64,000 bases of DNA from Rhodobacteraceae bacterium UBA6796 (GCA_002452815.1 DKFM01000020.1:161324-225323); one strand, 5' to 3'; numbered from the stretch's first letter, positions 48,038-56,792 are shown. The notes: generated by a model from the letters alone, not told the origin. Translations and numbers: made by a program.

Positions 48038-48880
48038 GTGAAGTTTCAATCGACCGAGACCTATGTTGCCCCCGCCGATCTGACGGTGGCCGTCAATGCC
48101 GCCGTGGCGCTGGAACGTCCGCTGCTGGTCAAGGGCGAACCGGGCACCGGCAAGACCGAACTGGCACGTCAGGTTGCCGCCAGCCTCGGGCTGCCGATGG
48201 TGGAATGGAACATCAAATCCACCACCAAGGCGCAGCAGGGCCTGTATGAATACGATGCCGTCTCGCGCCTGCGCGACAGCCAGCTGGGCGATGCGCGGGT
48301 CAATGACGTGAAGAACTACATCCGCAAGGGCAAGCTCTGGCAGGCGTTCGAGGCACCGGGCAAGGTGGTGCTCTTGATCGACGAGATCGACAAGGCCGAT
48401 ATCGAGTTCCCCAACGACCTGCTGCAGGAACTCGACAAGATGGAGTTCCACGTCTACGAAACCGGCGAGACGATCCGCGCCGCGCAGCGCCCCGTCATCA
48501 TCATCACCTCGAACAATGAAAAGGAACTGCCCGACGCCTTCCTGCGCCGCTGTTTCTTCCATTACATCCGCTTCCCAGAACCGCAGGTGATGCGCCAGAT
48601 CGTCGAGGTGCATTTCCCCGGCATCAAGGAGGCGCTGCTGACCACCGCGCTGACCCAGTTCTACGAAATCCGCGAAACCCCGGGGCTGAAGAAGAAACCC
48701 TCGACCTCTGAAGTGCTCGACTGGCTGAAACTTCTGCTGGCCGAAGACCTCGCCCCCGAGGATCTGGCGCGCGAGGGCGCGAACCTGCTGCCCAAGCTGC
48801 ACGGCGCACTTCTGAAGAACGAGCAGGACGTGCATCTGTTCGAACGGCTGGCCTTCATGGCCCGGCGTCAGACCCGCTGA
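48038..48880 (+). CDS. MoxR-family AAA ATPase
   Basis: A 280-residue AAA+ protein of the MoxR group with Walker A VKGEPGTGKTELA, Walker B VLLIDEIDKAD and sensor ITSNNEKELPDAFLRRC. The start is GTG at 48038 after CAGGAG. MoxR proteins usually act with a VWA-domain partner in an adjacent gene, but no such gene follows here; a repeat and then a corrinoid-activating protein gene come next. Confidence 0.9.
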   Translation: MKFQSTETYVAPADLTVAVNAAVALERPLLVKGEPGTGKTELARQVAASLGLPMVEWNIKSTTKAQQGLYEYDAVSRLRDSQLGDARVNDVKNYIRKGKLWQAFEAPGKVVLLIDEIDKADIEFPNDLLQELDKMEFHVYETGETIRAAQRPVIIITSNNEKELPDAFLRRCFFHYIRFPEPQVMRQIVEVHFPGIKEALLTTALTQFYEIRETPGLKKKPSTSEVLDWLKLLLAEDLAPEDLAREGANLLPKLHGALLKNEQDVHLFERLAFMARRQTR

Positions 48881-48891
48881 GAGCGCGGCAC

Positions 48892-49027
48892 AGGGGGCGC
48901 TGCCCCCGGCCTGCGGCCTCCCCCGGGATATTTCGGCCAAGGTGAACGGCAGGCGTCGGCCGCTATTTCACCTTGGTCCAAATATCCCGGGGGTGAGGGC
49001 CAGGGGCCCGAGGGGGCAGCGCCCCCT
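48892..49027. repeat. Complete composite intergenic repeat
   Basis: GGGGGCGCTGCCCCC, CCCCCGGGATATTTCGGCCAAGGTGAA, its inverted partner TTTCACCTTGGTCCAAATATCCCGGGGG and GGGGGCAGCGCCCCC in order. Confidence 0.92.
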
Positions 49028-49134
49028 GCCCGGCTCATCATCTTCATGACGTTTTCTCATCGCCCGCGGTCGCGCCCGGGCTTTGCCTCGGCCCCGCTTC
49101 GGCCTAGAACGGGATCAAGACACAGGAGAGGCGC

Positions 49135-51159
49135 ATGGCAGACGACGCATTGGTCATTTTCACCCCTTCGGGCAAACGCGGGCGCGTGGCGCGGGGCACC
49201 AGCGTGCTGCAGGCGGCGCGGCAGCTGGGGGTGGATCTGGATTCCGTCTGCGGCGGGCGCGGGATCTGTTCGAAATGTCAGGTCCAGCCGGGTCTGGGCG
49301 AGTTTCCCAAGCATGGCGTCACCGTGGCGCCCGATGCGCTCAGCCCGATCAACGCGGTCGAGGAACGCTATGACCGCGTGCGCGGGCTGAAACCCGGGCG
49401 GCGGCTGGGCTGTCAGGCCTGCATTCAGGGCGATGTCGTGCTGGACGTGCCGCCCGAAAGTCAGGTCCACCGTCAGGTGATCCGCAAAAGCGCGTCCGAG
49501 CGGGTGATGGTGATGGACCCGGCCAGCCGCGCCTGTTTCGTCGAGGTCACCCAGCCCGATATGCACGAACCCTCGGGCGATTTTCAGCGCCTGTCCGAGG
49601 CGCTGGAAAAACAATGGGGCATCAAGGGGCTGCAGGCCGATCTTGCGGTATTGCGCGGGTTGCAGCCGGCGCTGCGCAAGGGGGGCTGGTCGGTCACGGC
49701 GGCGGTGCATGACGATGGCACCGGCGCCGCGCCGCGTCTGGTCGCGCTTTATCCCGGGCTGCGCGAGGCGCCGCTTTACGGGCTGGCGATCGACCTTGGT
49801 TCGACCACCATCGCGGGCCATCTGGTCGATCTGACCGATGGCGCGGTGCTGGCCTCGTCGGGGCTGATGAACCCGCAGATCCGCTTTGGCGAGGATCTGA
49901 TGAGCCGCGTGAGCTATGTGATGATGAACCCGGGCGGCGATGTGGAAATGACCGCCGCCGTGCGTGCGGCCCTGGCCGATCTGGCGGCCGCGCTGGCCGA
50001 AGAGGCGGGCGTCGATGCCGCGGGCATTACCGAGGCCTGCGTCGTCTGCAACCCGGTGATGCACCACCTGCTGCTGGGGATCGACCCGGTGGAGCTGGGT
50101 CAGGCGCCGTTCGCGCTGGCCACGGGGGCTGCGCTGAACCTGGCCGCGGCCGAGATCGGGCTGGGCAGTATCGCCCCGGCCGCGCGCGCCTATATCCTGC
50201 CGCTGATTGCGGGCCATGTCGGCGCGGATGCCGCCGCCGTGGCCCTGTCCGAGGCGCCCGAAACCCGCCCGGACCTGTCGCTGATCGTCGATGTCGGCAC
50301 CAATGCCGAGATCATTCTGGGGAATAATCAACGGGTTCTGGCCTGTTCCTCACCCACCGGCCCCGCATTCGAGGGGGCGCAGATTTCCTCGGGGCAGCGC
50401 GCGGCGCCCGGCGCGATCGAGCGGATCGAGATTGACCCGCAAACCAAGGAGCCGCGCTTTCGCATCATCGGCAACGACCACTGGTCCGACGATCCGGCCT
50501 TCGGCACGCCCGCGATCACCGGGATCTGCGGATCGGGCATCATCGAGGCGGTGGCCGAAATGCGCATGGCGGGCATCGTCGATGCTTCGGGCCTGATCGG
50601 CGCGGCCGAGCAGGTCGGCACCCCGCGCTGCGTGGCCACCGGGCGCACCCATGAATATGTGATCCATGATGCAAGCCCGGACGGGCCGCGCATCACCGTG
50701 ACGCAGGGCGACATCCGCGCGATCCAGCTGGCGAAATCGGCGCTTTATGCCGGCGCGCGGCTGCTGATGGACGAGATGGGCGTGGACCGGGTGGACCGCG
50801 TCGTGCTGGCCGGGGCCTTTGGCGCGCATATCAGCCCGAAACACGCGATGGTGCTGGGCATGATCCCCGATGCGCCGCTGAGTGCCGTCACCTCGGCAGG
50901 CAATGCGGCGGGCACGGGCGCGCGGATGGCGCTGTGCTCTGTCACCGCGCGCCGCGCGATCGAGGCGCAGGTGCATAACATCCACAAGGTCGAGACCGCG
51001 ATCGAACCGCGTTTTCAGGAACATTTCGTCGCCGCCAACGCCCTGCCCCATGCCACCGACCCGTTCCCCGAACTGGCTAGGATCGTCACCCTGCCCGATG
51101 TCAGCTTCAACACCGGCGGCAGCGGCGAAGGCGGCGGGCGGCGGCGCAGGCGGGGCTGA
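49135..51159 (+). CDS. ASKHA-domain corrinoid protein reactivase (RamA-like)
   Basis: A 674-residue protein. Residues about 1-100 are a 2Fe-2S ferredoxin domain (VCGGRGICSKCQV, GCQACIQGD cysteines). The C-terminal 500 residues are an ASKHA ATPase-like part with GLAIDLGSTTIAGHLVDL, VDVGTNAEIIL and GSGIIEAVAEM. Such proteins reduce inactive Co(II) corrinoid with ATP. In Rhodobacterales a RamA-like gene is reported to replace the reactivation domain of methionine synthase MetH; that role is possible here. ATG at 49135 follows AGGAGAGG. No methyltransferase gene is adjacent. Confidence 0.88.
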   Translation: MADDALVIFTPSGKRGRVARGTSVLQAARQLGVDLDSVCGGRGICSKCQVQPGLGEFPKHGVTVAPDALSPINAVEERYDRVRGLKPGRRLGCQACIQGDVVLDVPPESQVHRQVIRKSASERVMVMDPASRACFVEVTQPDMHEPSGDFQRLSEALEKQWGIKGLQADLAVLRGLQPALRKGGWSVTAAVHDDGTGAAPRLVALYPGLREAPLYGLAIDLGSTTIAGHLVDLTDGAVLASSGLMNPQIRFGEDLMSRVSYVMMNPGGDVEMTAAVRAALADLAAALAEEAGVDAAGITEACVVCNPVMHHLLLGIDPVELGQAPFALATGAALNLAAAEIGLGSIAPAARAYILPLIAGHVGADAAAVALSEAPETRPDLSLIVDVGTNAEIILGNNQRVLACSSPTGPAFEGAQISSGQRAAPGAIERIEIDPQTKEPRFRIIGNDHWSDDPAFGTPAITGICGSGIIEAVAEMRMAGIVDASGLIGAAEQVGTPRCVATGRTHEYVIHDASPDGPRITVTQGDIRAIQLAKSALYAGARLLMDEMGVDRVDRVVLAGAFGAHISPKHAMVLGMIPDAPLSAVTSAGNAAGTGARMALCSVTARRAIEAQVHNIHKVETAIEPRFQEHFVAANALPHATDPFPELARIVTLPDVSFNTGGSGEGGGRRRRRG

Positions 51160-51178
51160 CAAAACGCACGGCGCCCGC

Positions 51179-51207
51179 TTGACGAAGCCGGGCGCTTCGC
51201 TTACCTA
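51179..51207 (+). promoter_or_regulatory. Probable promoter of tRNA-Gly
   Basis: TTGACG, 17 bases, TACCTA; transcription would begin just before the tRNA at 51218. The -10 match is modest. Confidence 0.5.
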
Positions 51208-51217
51208 GTCGCGCAAC

Positions 51218-51291
51218 GCGGGTGTAGCTCAATGGTAGAGCCGCAGCTTCCCAAGCTGATGACGAGGGTTCGATTCCCTTCACCCGCTCCA
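51218..51291 (+). tRNA. tRNA-Gly (anticodon CCC), island integration site
   Basis: Full tRNA with acceptor GCGGGTG/CACCCGC, D arm TAGCTCAATGGTAGAGC, anticodon loop TTCCCAA reading CCC, T arm GGGTTCGATTCCC and encoded CCA. It sits at the left end of the island; its 3' part is duplicated at 59144. In the usual mechanism the 3' part now comes from the element, keeping the gene intact. Confidence 0.95.
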
Positions 51292-51292
51292 A
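51225..51292 (+). repeat. Left attachment site (attL) of the tRNA-Gly island
   Basis: 68 bases inside the intact tRNA, identical to 59144-59211. Starts at TAGCTCAATGG and ends one base after the CCA. Confidence 0.9.
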
Positions 51293-51348
51293 CTTTCCCG
51301 ACATTCGCATGGAAACTCAATGGCTTAGGCTTTTTTGAGGCTTCCTGA

Positions 51349-52473
51349 ATGCACACAAACCTGCCCACCCGGCATACCACCCTGCGCAATGGTCACCTCT
51401 ATTACAACCGTCGCGTTCCCACCCATGCCCAGCGCGCTTTCGGCTCCCAGATCAGGCTCAGAATCAAGGATGACGCAGAAGCGGAACGGCTGACGCGAAG
51501 GCTCAATGACCTTTGGGCGGAAGAAGAGGTCACGCTTCCGATTGACCTGCAAGACCTTCTGGCGGCGACAGCGCCCAAACCTACCACCCTCACCACGATT
51601 GCGGCGGAATATGTCGAAGTGCGGGGGATACAGGAAAACCCGACGATCAGTTCGGCCCTGATGCTGGCGGAATTGTCGGGGGATATGGCGATCCAGAACT
51701 ATGGCAGGCAGGATGCGCGGAACTTTGTGCAGGTGCTGCTTGAGCGGGGGATGCGGTCAACCTCGGTCCGACGGCGGCTCAACTGCCTTTCCGCGATCTT
51801 CAACTATGGCTATGCCGAATATGAGGTGGCAGGCAGAAACCCCTTTGCGCGCGTTCTGATCGCCCGTGAGGGGGCAGACAGGGTCAGGCGGCACCCCTAC
51901 CACCCCAGCGAACTCCCTGCGCTCTATGAGGCTGCCATGGCCTCTGACAAGCGGTTGCGCTGGGCGGTCCCGGTGCTGGGGGAGACGGGATGCAGAATTG
52001 CAGAAATCATCGGCCTGCGGCGGCAAGACGTGGCCAGCGATGCCTCGGTCATCACGATTTGTCCGCACCCTGCCAGACGGCTGAAAACCTCTGGTTCAGC
52101 CCGAGATATTCCCCTTGTCGGGGCAGCACGGGAAGCGATGCGCAGGCTGTTGGCCACAAGCGAGGGGGAATTCCTTTTCCCTGAATATCTGCGCGAGGGC
52201 ACAATCTTGGCCACCCACGCGGGCAACACTCTGAATAAATGGCTCAAGCGCATTACCGGGGGCAAGACAGCCCATTGTCTGCGGCACACCTTCCGAGATC
52301 GCCTCAGAGCGGTGGAATGTCCCCTAGAATTGCTTGACGCATTGGGCGGATGGAGTACCGTTCAAGGCGCTGGGCGGCGCTATGGCAGCGGCTACAGCCT
52401 TGAGCAGAAGCGGGAATGGCTGATGCGGATTCTCGTAGTTGAAACGGCTCATTCGAATCCAAACTGCCGCTAG
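51349..52473 (+). CDS. Tyrosine recombinase (island integrase)
   Basis: A 374-residue phage-type integrase. The catalytic residues are visible: Arg216 (GETGCRIAEI), Lys near 246, His309 and Arg312 (HCLRHTFRDRL), Trp335 (GGWSTV) and Tyr at 345 or 349 (GRRYGSGYS). The N-terminal part has the short arm-binding-like region RNGHLYYNRRVPTHAQRAFG. It is 58 bases from the tRNA end and reads into the island, the standard layout of tRNA-targeting elements. Confidence 0.93.
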   Translation: MHTNLPTRHTTLRNGHLYYNRRVPTHAQRAFGSQIRLRIKDDAEAERLTRRLNDLWAEEEVTLPIDLQDLLAATAPKPTTLTTIAAEYVEVRGIQENPTISSALMLAELSGDMAIQNYGRQDARNFVQVLLERGMRSTSVRRRLNCLSAIFNYGYAEYEVAGRNPFARVLIAREGADRVRRHPYHPSELPALYEAAMASDKRLRWAVPVLGETGCRIAEIIGLRRQDVASDASVITICPHPARRLKTSGSARDIPLVGAAREAMRRLLATSEGEFLFPEYLREGTILATHAGNTLNKWLKRITGGKTAHCLRHTFRDRLRAVECPLELLDALGGWSTVQGAGRRYGSGYSLEQKREWLMRILVVETAHSNPNCR

Positions 52474-52506
52474 CATGGATTTACACAACGAAAGATTGAA
52501 AAGCCG

Positions 52507-53187
52507 ATGGATGATAAAAATAAAATTGCGAATGCAAACAGCACCATTCCCAGCTACAAACCTGTCTCTGAAGCAGGCAAGCGACTGTGGGAAAAACTGC
52601 ACGGCTCACAATATTATGAAACGAAGGACACCCAATTATCAAAAGATGATCTCTTTGATCTCATAAAATTCTTTGTTTCAGGCAATGAAAATCTAACAAT
52701 TTACTATATAAATCTATTTGGCTTCAAAGGGAATCTACTGAACTCACAGAACAGCAGTCAAATCATTCGCTGCGTACATACTCAGGGCGAATTGCCAAGC
52801 GCAGAAAACATTGAATTTGCGTTAAATAACTTCACGTCCAAATTTGATGACTGGATCAGAAGTCAATACTGGTCGATGGACTCGGACAAAAAGGGTTTCC
52901 CCCAAGAATCCCCCGAATTTTACAGACTAAGTGAAGCGCGTGACAAAGTTAAATGGCGCGGCATAGCTAAGACAGCAAGAATTGCCAACATTGACCTTGC
53001 CGATCTTGTAAATAACTTCTGTCTCGAAAGTAGAGTTCAACAAAATGAAATACTGGCCTCCGCGCTTGAGCACAGTAAGGCAAGTCTATTTCCAGTACTA
53101 AATCGCGCAATGGCCCAAGGACGAAATAAGTATGGCGATATCGACGAGTCAAAGCTGTTCGATGAGCTTTCTGAGTTCTTGGATTAG
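52507..53187 (+). pseudogene. N-terminal fragment of IS-interrupted Mrr-like nuclease gene
   Basis: 226 codons that end in a TAG formed by the TA target and the first G of the IS, so the stop is created by the insertion. The sequence is AT-rich, helical and unrecognised (LSKDDLFDLIKFFVSGNENL, RGIAKTARIANIDLADLVNN). Joining base 53186 to 54031 restores an uninterrupted frame of 536 codons with the 54031-54958 part. The fragment might still be translated as a truncated protein. It lies 33 bases after the integrase. Confidence 0.85.
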
Positions 53188-54028
53188 GCTCAGGACTCAT
53201 AACCAGAACAGCACAGTAGCGGCGAGAGCGACGGCTGAGAGGAAGACCTTCGGGCATCTGTCGTAGCGGGTCGCGACGCGTCGCCAGTCCTTGAGCCTGC
53301 CGAACATGATCTCGATCCGGTTGCGGCGTTTGTAGCGGCGCTTGTCGTATTTGACGGGGACCTTGCGCGGCTTGCGGCCTGGAATGCAGGCCCTGATCCC
53401 CTTGTCCTGCAAGGCTTCGCGGAACCAGTCGGCGTCGTAGCCTCTATCGGCGAGCAGCCACTGCGCTGTCGGCAGATCCCCCAGAAGCGCCGCCGCGCCG
53501 GTGTAGTCGCTGACCTGGCCAGCAGACATGAAGAACCTGATCGGACGACCAAGTGTGTCGCTCACCGCGTGCAGCTTGGTGTTCATGCCGCCCTTGGTTC
53601 GACCGATCAGCCGCCCGCATCCCCCTTTTTCGCCCGCAGGCTCGAGGCCGTGCGGTGGGCTTTGAGGTAGGTCGCATCGATCATGATGGTCGTCGGTTCC
53701 TCCGCTTCGGCTGCCAGCCCCTCGAATATCCGGGCGAATACGCCCATCTCGCTCCAGCGTTTCCAGCGGTTGTAGAGGGTCTTGGGAGGACCGTATTCCC
53801 TGGGCGCGTCGCGCCACCGCAACCCATTGCGATTGACGAAGATTATGCCGCTCAGAACACGTCGATCGTCGACACGCGGGCGACCGTGGCTCTTTGGAAA
53901 GAATGGCTCGAGCCGCGCCATCTGCTCTTCGGACAGCCAGTAAAGGTTGCTCATCATGTCCTCCCTCAGTTGGAGAGCGTGAATCATGCCACAAGCGGCG
54001 GAGCAAGCCGATTAATGGGTCCTGAGCC
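53187..54028 (-). mobile_element. IS5-family insertion sequence (IS427-like group), 842 bp
   Basis: Ends are inverted repeats: GGCTCAGGACTCAT at the left and, reversed, GGCTCAGGACCCAT at the right. The element is flanked by TA on both sides, the short target duplication typical of this group. It encodes one transposase in two overlapping frames on the minus strand. GC content is like the host, unlike the island around it. Confidence 0.9.
53197..53954 (-). CDS. IS5-family transposase, two frames joined by -1 frameshift
   Basis: The first frame (from ATG 53954, stop at 53607) begins MSNLYWLSEEQMARLEPFFP and includes VNRNGLRWRDAPREYGPPKT and the first catalytic Asp in MIDATYLKAH. The second frame starts from a run of five A and five G and continues RLIGRTKGGMNTKLHAVSD, the second Asp in LLADRGYDADWF, and the catalytic Glu in RRNRIEIMFGRLKDW. 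Together they give a DDE transposase of about 252 residues. A -1 slip on A5G5 would fuse them. GGGAGG precedes the start. Confidence 0.88.
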
Positions 54029-54030
54029 TA

Positions 54031-54958
54031 CAAATTTCCAGACGGCAATTTTCCGACCTACTTCCCGTACAAACCGCTAATGGTCGCCTACAACATATTC
54101 AAATCTTGGGCGAATATGGCGACATTAACCGACGAAATTTCCTCTGGCGGCGTCGAATTTGAAATTTGGTGCGCTGAGAAAATTCGCGAGCAGGGGTGGG
54201 ATGTATCAATGACCCCCATAACTGGAGATCAAGGGGTCGATCTTATTGCGCGAAGGGGACAAACTTCCGTGGCGATTCAATGCAAAAATTACACTGGAGC
54301 AATTGGCAATAGCGCAGTTCAGCAGATATTTGCGGGACAAAAGCACGCCTTGGCTAATTTTGCTTGCGTCATTGGCACTGGAGGCTTCACAAAAAGTGCT
54401 TTCGAGATCGCCTCAATTACAAAAGTAGCTCTAATCAATGCGGAAAATATCTGTGAGTTCTCGTCAAAATTCGGGTTTAACCCTATCGTCAAGCCTAAAT
54501 GCTGCAAAGTAAACGATATTGGCACAATATCAATTTCCCTAAACGGAATGGTCGCGGAAGTGGTTGGGGGATTGTTTCGCGCCAATTTCACGAAAATTCC
54601 TATGGGTACTACGGGTTATTCTGAAGGCTTTAGAAAATATCTCTTCGACGCAATTTCGGTGGATCAGAAAGAATTTGAGATCGACGCATCTCGCATTGAT
54701 GCCTGCCGATTAGTTGTATTTTCTTCCATTATTGCTCTTTCAGAGGTCACGCTTGATGAGCAAACAAGGACAATACTTGCGACGCACAATTACCCAAATT
54801 TTGAGATAACAAGTATCATTCCAATGGGCGGAAAGTTGCGTCTATACTTGCTTTGGGGCGAGGAATTACTGAGCGAGATTCAAGCGGCTTTTGGTGAAAT
54901 ACTTGATGCGGCAAATTATAATAATGATAGAGGGGATATCGAAATTCTGCACCTGTAG
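54031..54958 (+). pseudogene. C-terminal fragment of IS-interrupted gene, Mrr-like endonuclease domain
   Basis: Reads YKFP-like text into ATG 54080 and on to a stop at 54958. The Mrr catalytic domain is clear: GGVEFEIWCAEKIREQGWDV, then GDQGVDLIARRG and the Q-C-K of SVAIQCKNY (PD-(D/E)xK-type core; here Asp, Gln-x-Lys), and later GTGGFTKSAFEIAS. Positions in the restored protein are about Asp297, Gln310 and Lys312. The last 150 residues are unrecognised. From 54080 it could be translated alone as 292 residues with the nuclease core intact. Confidence 0.88.
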
Positions 54959-55035
54959 AATTTCCTCGGATTTATAATTGAAAACCCGCTTGGGTCGAAT
55001 CCTTCTTGAGAATTCTGGGGGGTCCCAAGCCCCCC

Positions 55036-55578
55036 TCACCCGTTCAACGTCCGATGCACCGTCATGCGGCTGATCCCCATCGCCTCTGCGATCTTGTAGG
55101 TGGACAAGCCCTCGCCGTGAAGCTGCTTGATCCGGTCCCGGTCAATCGTGGCCTTGCGCCCCTTGTACACGCCCTTGGCCTTGGCCTTGGCGATCCCCTC
55201 GGCCTGCCGCTGCTTGAGAATGGACCGCTCGAACTCTGCAACCGCTCCAAGGATTGAGAGATATAGCTTAGATGCCCCGTCGCTGCCCTCAGGCGGAAAG
55301 GTCAGATTGTCTTTGACAAAGCGAATGGAGACGCCCTTGGCGTTCAGTTCCTGAACAATCGCGAGCAGGTCTTGCAGGTTGCGCGCCAGACGGTCAATCG
55401 ACCACACAACGACGCTATCCCCCTCTCGCACCCAACCGATCAGGTCTTGCAGCGCTGGGCGGTCTTTGGCGTTGGCACCCGACACTTTCTCTTCAAACAG
55501 CTTGTCAACCTGACCTATCTCTTGCCGATCCAAAGACTGATCCAGCGTCGAAACGCGGCGATATCCCACAACAGCCAT
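55036..55578 (-). CDS. Serine recombinase (resolvase/invertase family)
   Basis: A 180-residue small serine recombinase. Catalytic Ser10 in GYRRVSTLDQSLDRQ, SIDRLARNLQDLL and EFERSILKQRQAEGIAKAK, with a C-terminal helix-turn-helix (GLSTYKIAEAMGISRMTVHR). Similar proteins act as Tn3-type resolvases or DNA invertases. It reads towards the island centre-left, with an array of GTTAC/GTAAC repeats directly upstream. GGAGGTGTT precedes the ATG. Confidence 0.93.
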   Translation of the reverse strand: MAVVGYRRVSTLDQSLDRQEIGQVDKLFEEKVSGANAKDRPALQDLIGWVREGDSVVVWSIDRLARNLQDLLAIVQELNAKGVSIRFVKDNLTFPPEGSDGASKLYLSILGAVAEFERSILKQRQAEGIAKAKAKGVYKGRKATIDRDRIKQLHGEGLSTYKIAEAMGISRMTVHRTLNG

Positions 55579-55594
55579 AGCAACACCTCCGAAT

Positions 55595-55752
55595 GGTAAC
55601 TTATGCCTTTAGAGTTACAGTATGAACGGTAACATTGCAACGATTCGATCCTATTGTTACCACTCCAATCGAGCGATGCAGTAACAGAAGGAAGGTAACG
55701 ATGGGGCATGCCCTTTAGTGACTACCTTTCCCGCTTGCACCATCACTGTTAC
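55595..55752. promoter_or_regulatory. Array of GTAAC/GTTAC sites: candidate res/operator region
   Basis: The five-base word GTAAC or its reverse GTTAC occurs seven times in 158 bases: 55596, 55614, 55629, 55656, 55681, 55695 and 55748, most as GGTAAC/GTTACC. It lies between the recombinase and the divergent TolA-like gene. Such clustering suggests binding sites for the recombinase helix-turn-helix. Confidence 0.6.
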
Positions 55753-55777
55753 GCTTGACCGATTTCAGGGGGTTGAT

Positions 55778-56512
55778 ATGCGCCAGATCGCCATTGCTGT
55801 TTTGCTCATGATCCCCACACTGTCGGAGAGTTGGGCCGAGGGGCTTCCGATCAACTGCCTTTATGAAAAGACGGCAGGGAAAGCGGTAGCAACCTGCAAG
55901 ATCAAGAACACCTCGGAAAGGGCAATCGCGAAGATCGAATACCAGATCGAGGTTGTCAGCATCGGACGGGAAGTGCCGTGGGGAAGCGCAACAGGCGAGA
56001 ACGACATTGCGGGCGGCATTGAACCTGCCGAAGAACTGACCCTGGGATTTCCTGCCCCCTCATTGCCTCAACGTGCCCCTGCCGAGGGGATCAAGGTCAA
56101 CGTAACGGCTGCTAGGTTTGTGGCGGTGGATGGCAGCACGATCTTGGCATATCCGCCCGAGGTCGCGCCCGTCACTCTCATGGCGCCCGTGGGAATGAGC
56201 GGAGCGGAAGAAGAGGCGTTTGCAACGGCGCTCAAGGCTTGCTGGAACGTCGGGGCACTATCTTCGGAAGCAATGCGAACCACTGTTACAGTGCAGGTCA
56301 ACATGCGAGAGGATGGAAGGCCCGTAGCGGCGTCGATCAAGATGGTGAGTTATTCGGGCGGTTCTGGCGAGGCTGCCAAACAAGCCTATGAGGCGGCACG
56401 GCGGGCAGTTGTGCGGTGCGGTTCTACGGGCTTCCCTCTTCCGGCTGACAAATTCGCCTCATGGCAACACCTAGTGATCGCGTTCAGCCCCTCCGGGTTA
56501 CAAATGCCTTGA
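55778..56512 (+). CDS. Secreted protein with TolA-like C-terminal domain
   Basis: A 244-residue protein. A signal peptide (MRQIAIAVLLMIPTLSESWA) is followed by a beta-rich domain of about 110 residues (CLYEKTAGKAVATCKIKNTS, AIAKIEYQIEVVSIG), like an FxLYD-type fold. The last 95 residues match the C-terminal domain of Rhodobacterales TolA: ALKACWNVGALSSEAMRTTV, AAKQAYEAARRAVVRCGSTG and LVIAFSPSG. TolA itself has a membrane anchor and long helix, which are absent. ATG at 55778 has AGGGGG 6 bases upstream. A decoy or exclusion role is suggested below. Confidence 0.8.
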   Translation: MRQIAIAVLLMIPTLSESWAEGLPINCLYEKTAGKAVATCKIKNTSERAIAKIEYQIEVVSIGREVPWGSATGENDIAGGIEPAEELTLGFPAPSLPQRAPAEGIKVNVTAARFVAVDGSTILAYPPEVAPVTLMAPVGMSGAEEEAFATALKACWNVGALSSEAMRTTVTVQVNMREDGRPVAASIKMVSYSGGSGEAAKQAYEAARRAVVRCGSTGFPLPADKFASWQHLVIAFSPSGLQMP

Positions 56513-56792
56513 GTGCGCCCGCCCTTGGCTCCTTGGATGCAGACAGCATTTCACGAGATGAGAGCGAGGCGCAAAACTAGGCGGATTTATCAAGTGATTG
56601 ATATTGATATTATATTTTCAGGGACGCGCAAGAAGTCCGGCCAATCTACTGAATAGAAAGGCGAATCACGCCGCAACGGCGACCCAAAATATAAGTAATT
56701 GATTTACTTGACATTTGACGATTTTTCTTGGTGATCGCAAGAATCCGTGCTACGTATCCATCGTCAGTCTAGAACTGGCTCAGCACAGTTAC

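Noticed and set aside
51107..51389. Minus-strand frames across tRNA-Gly reading GEGNRTLVISLGSCGST or RVKGIEPSSSAWEAA
   Set aside because: These are antisense translations of the tRNA-Gly sequence, a well-known source of false proteins in databases. The same text recurs at 59048-59400 over attR for the same reason.
53197..54006. A 269-codon minus-strand frame taken as a whole transposase
   Set aside because: Only its second half is transposase-like; the first half is out of frame with MSNLYWLSEE at the true start. The protein is made from two frames by slippage.
54246..54428. Short extra frames inside the Mrr-like fragment
   Set aside because: They overlap the nuclease domain in other frames and have no ribosome site or similarity.
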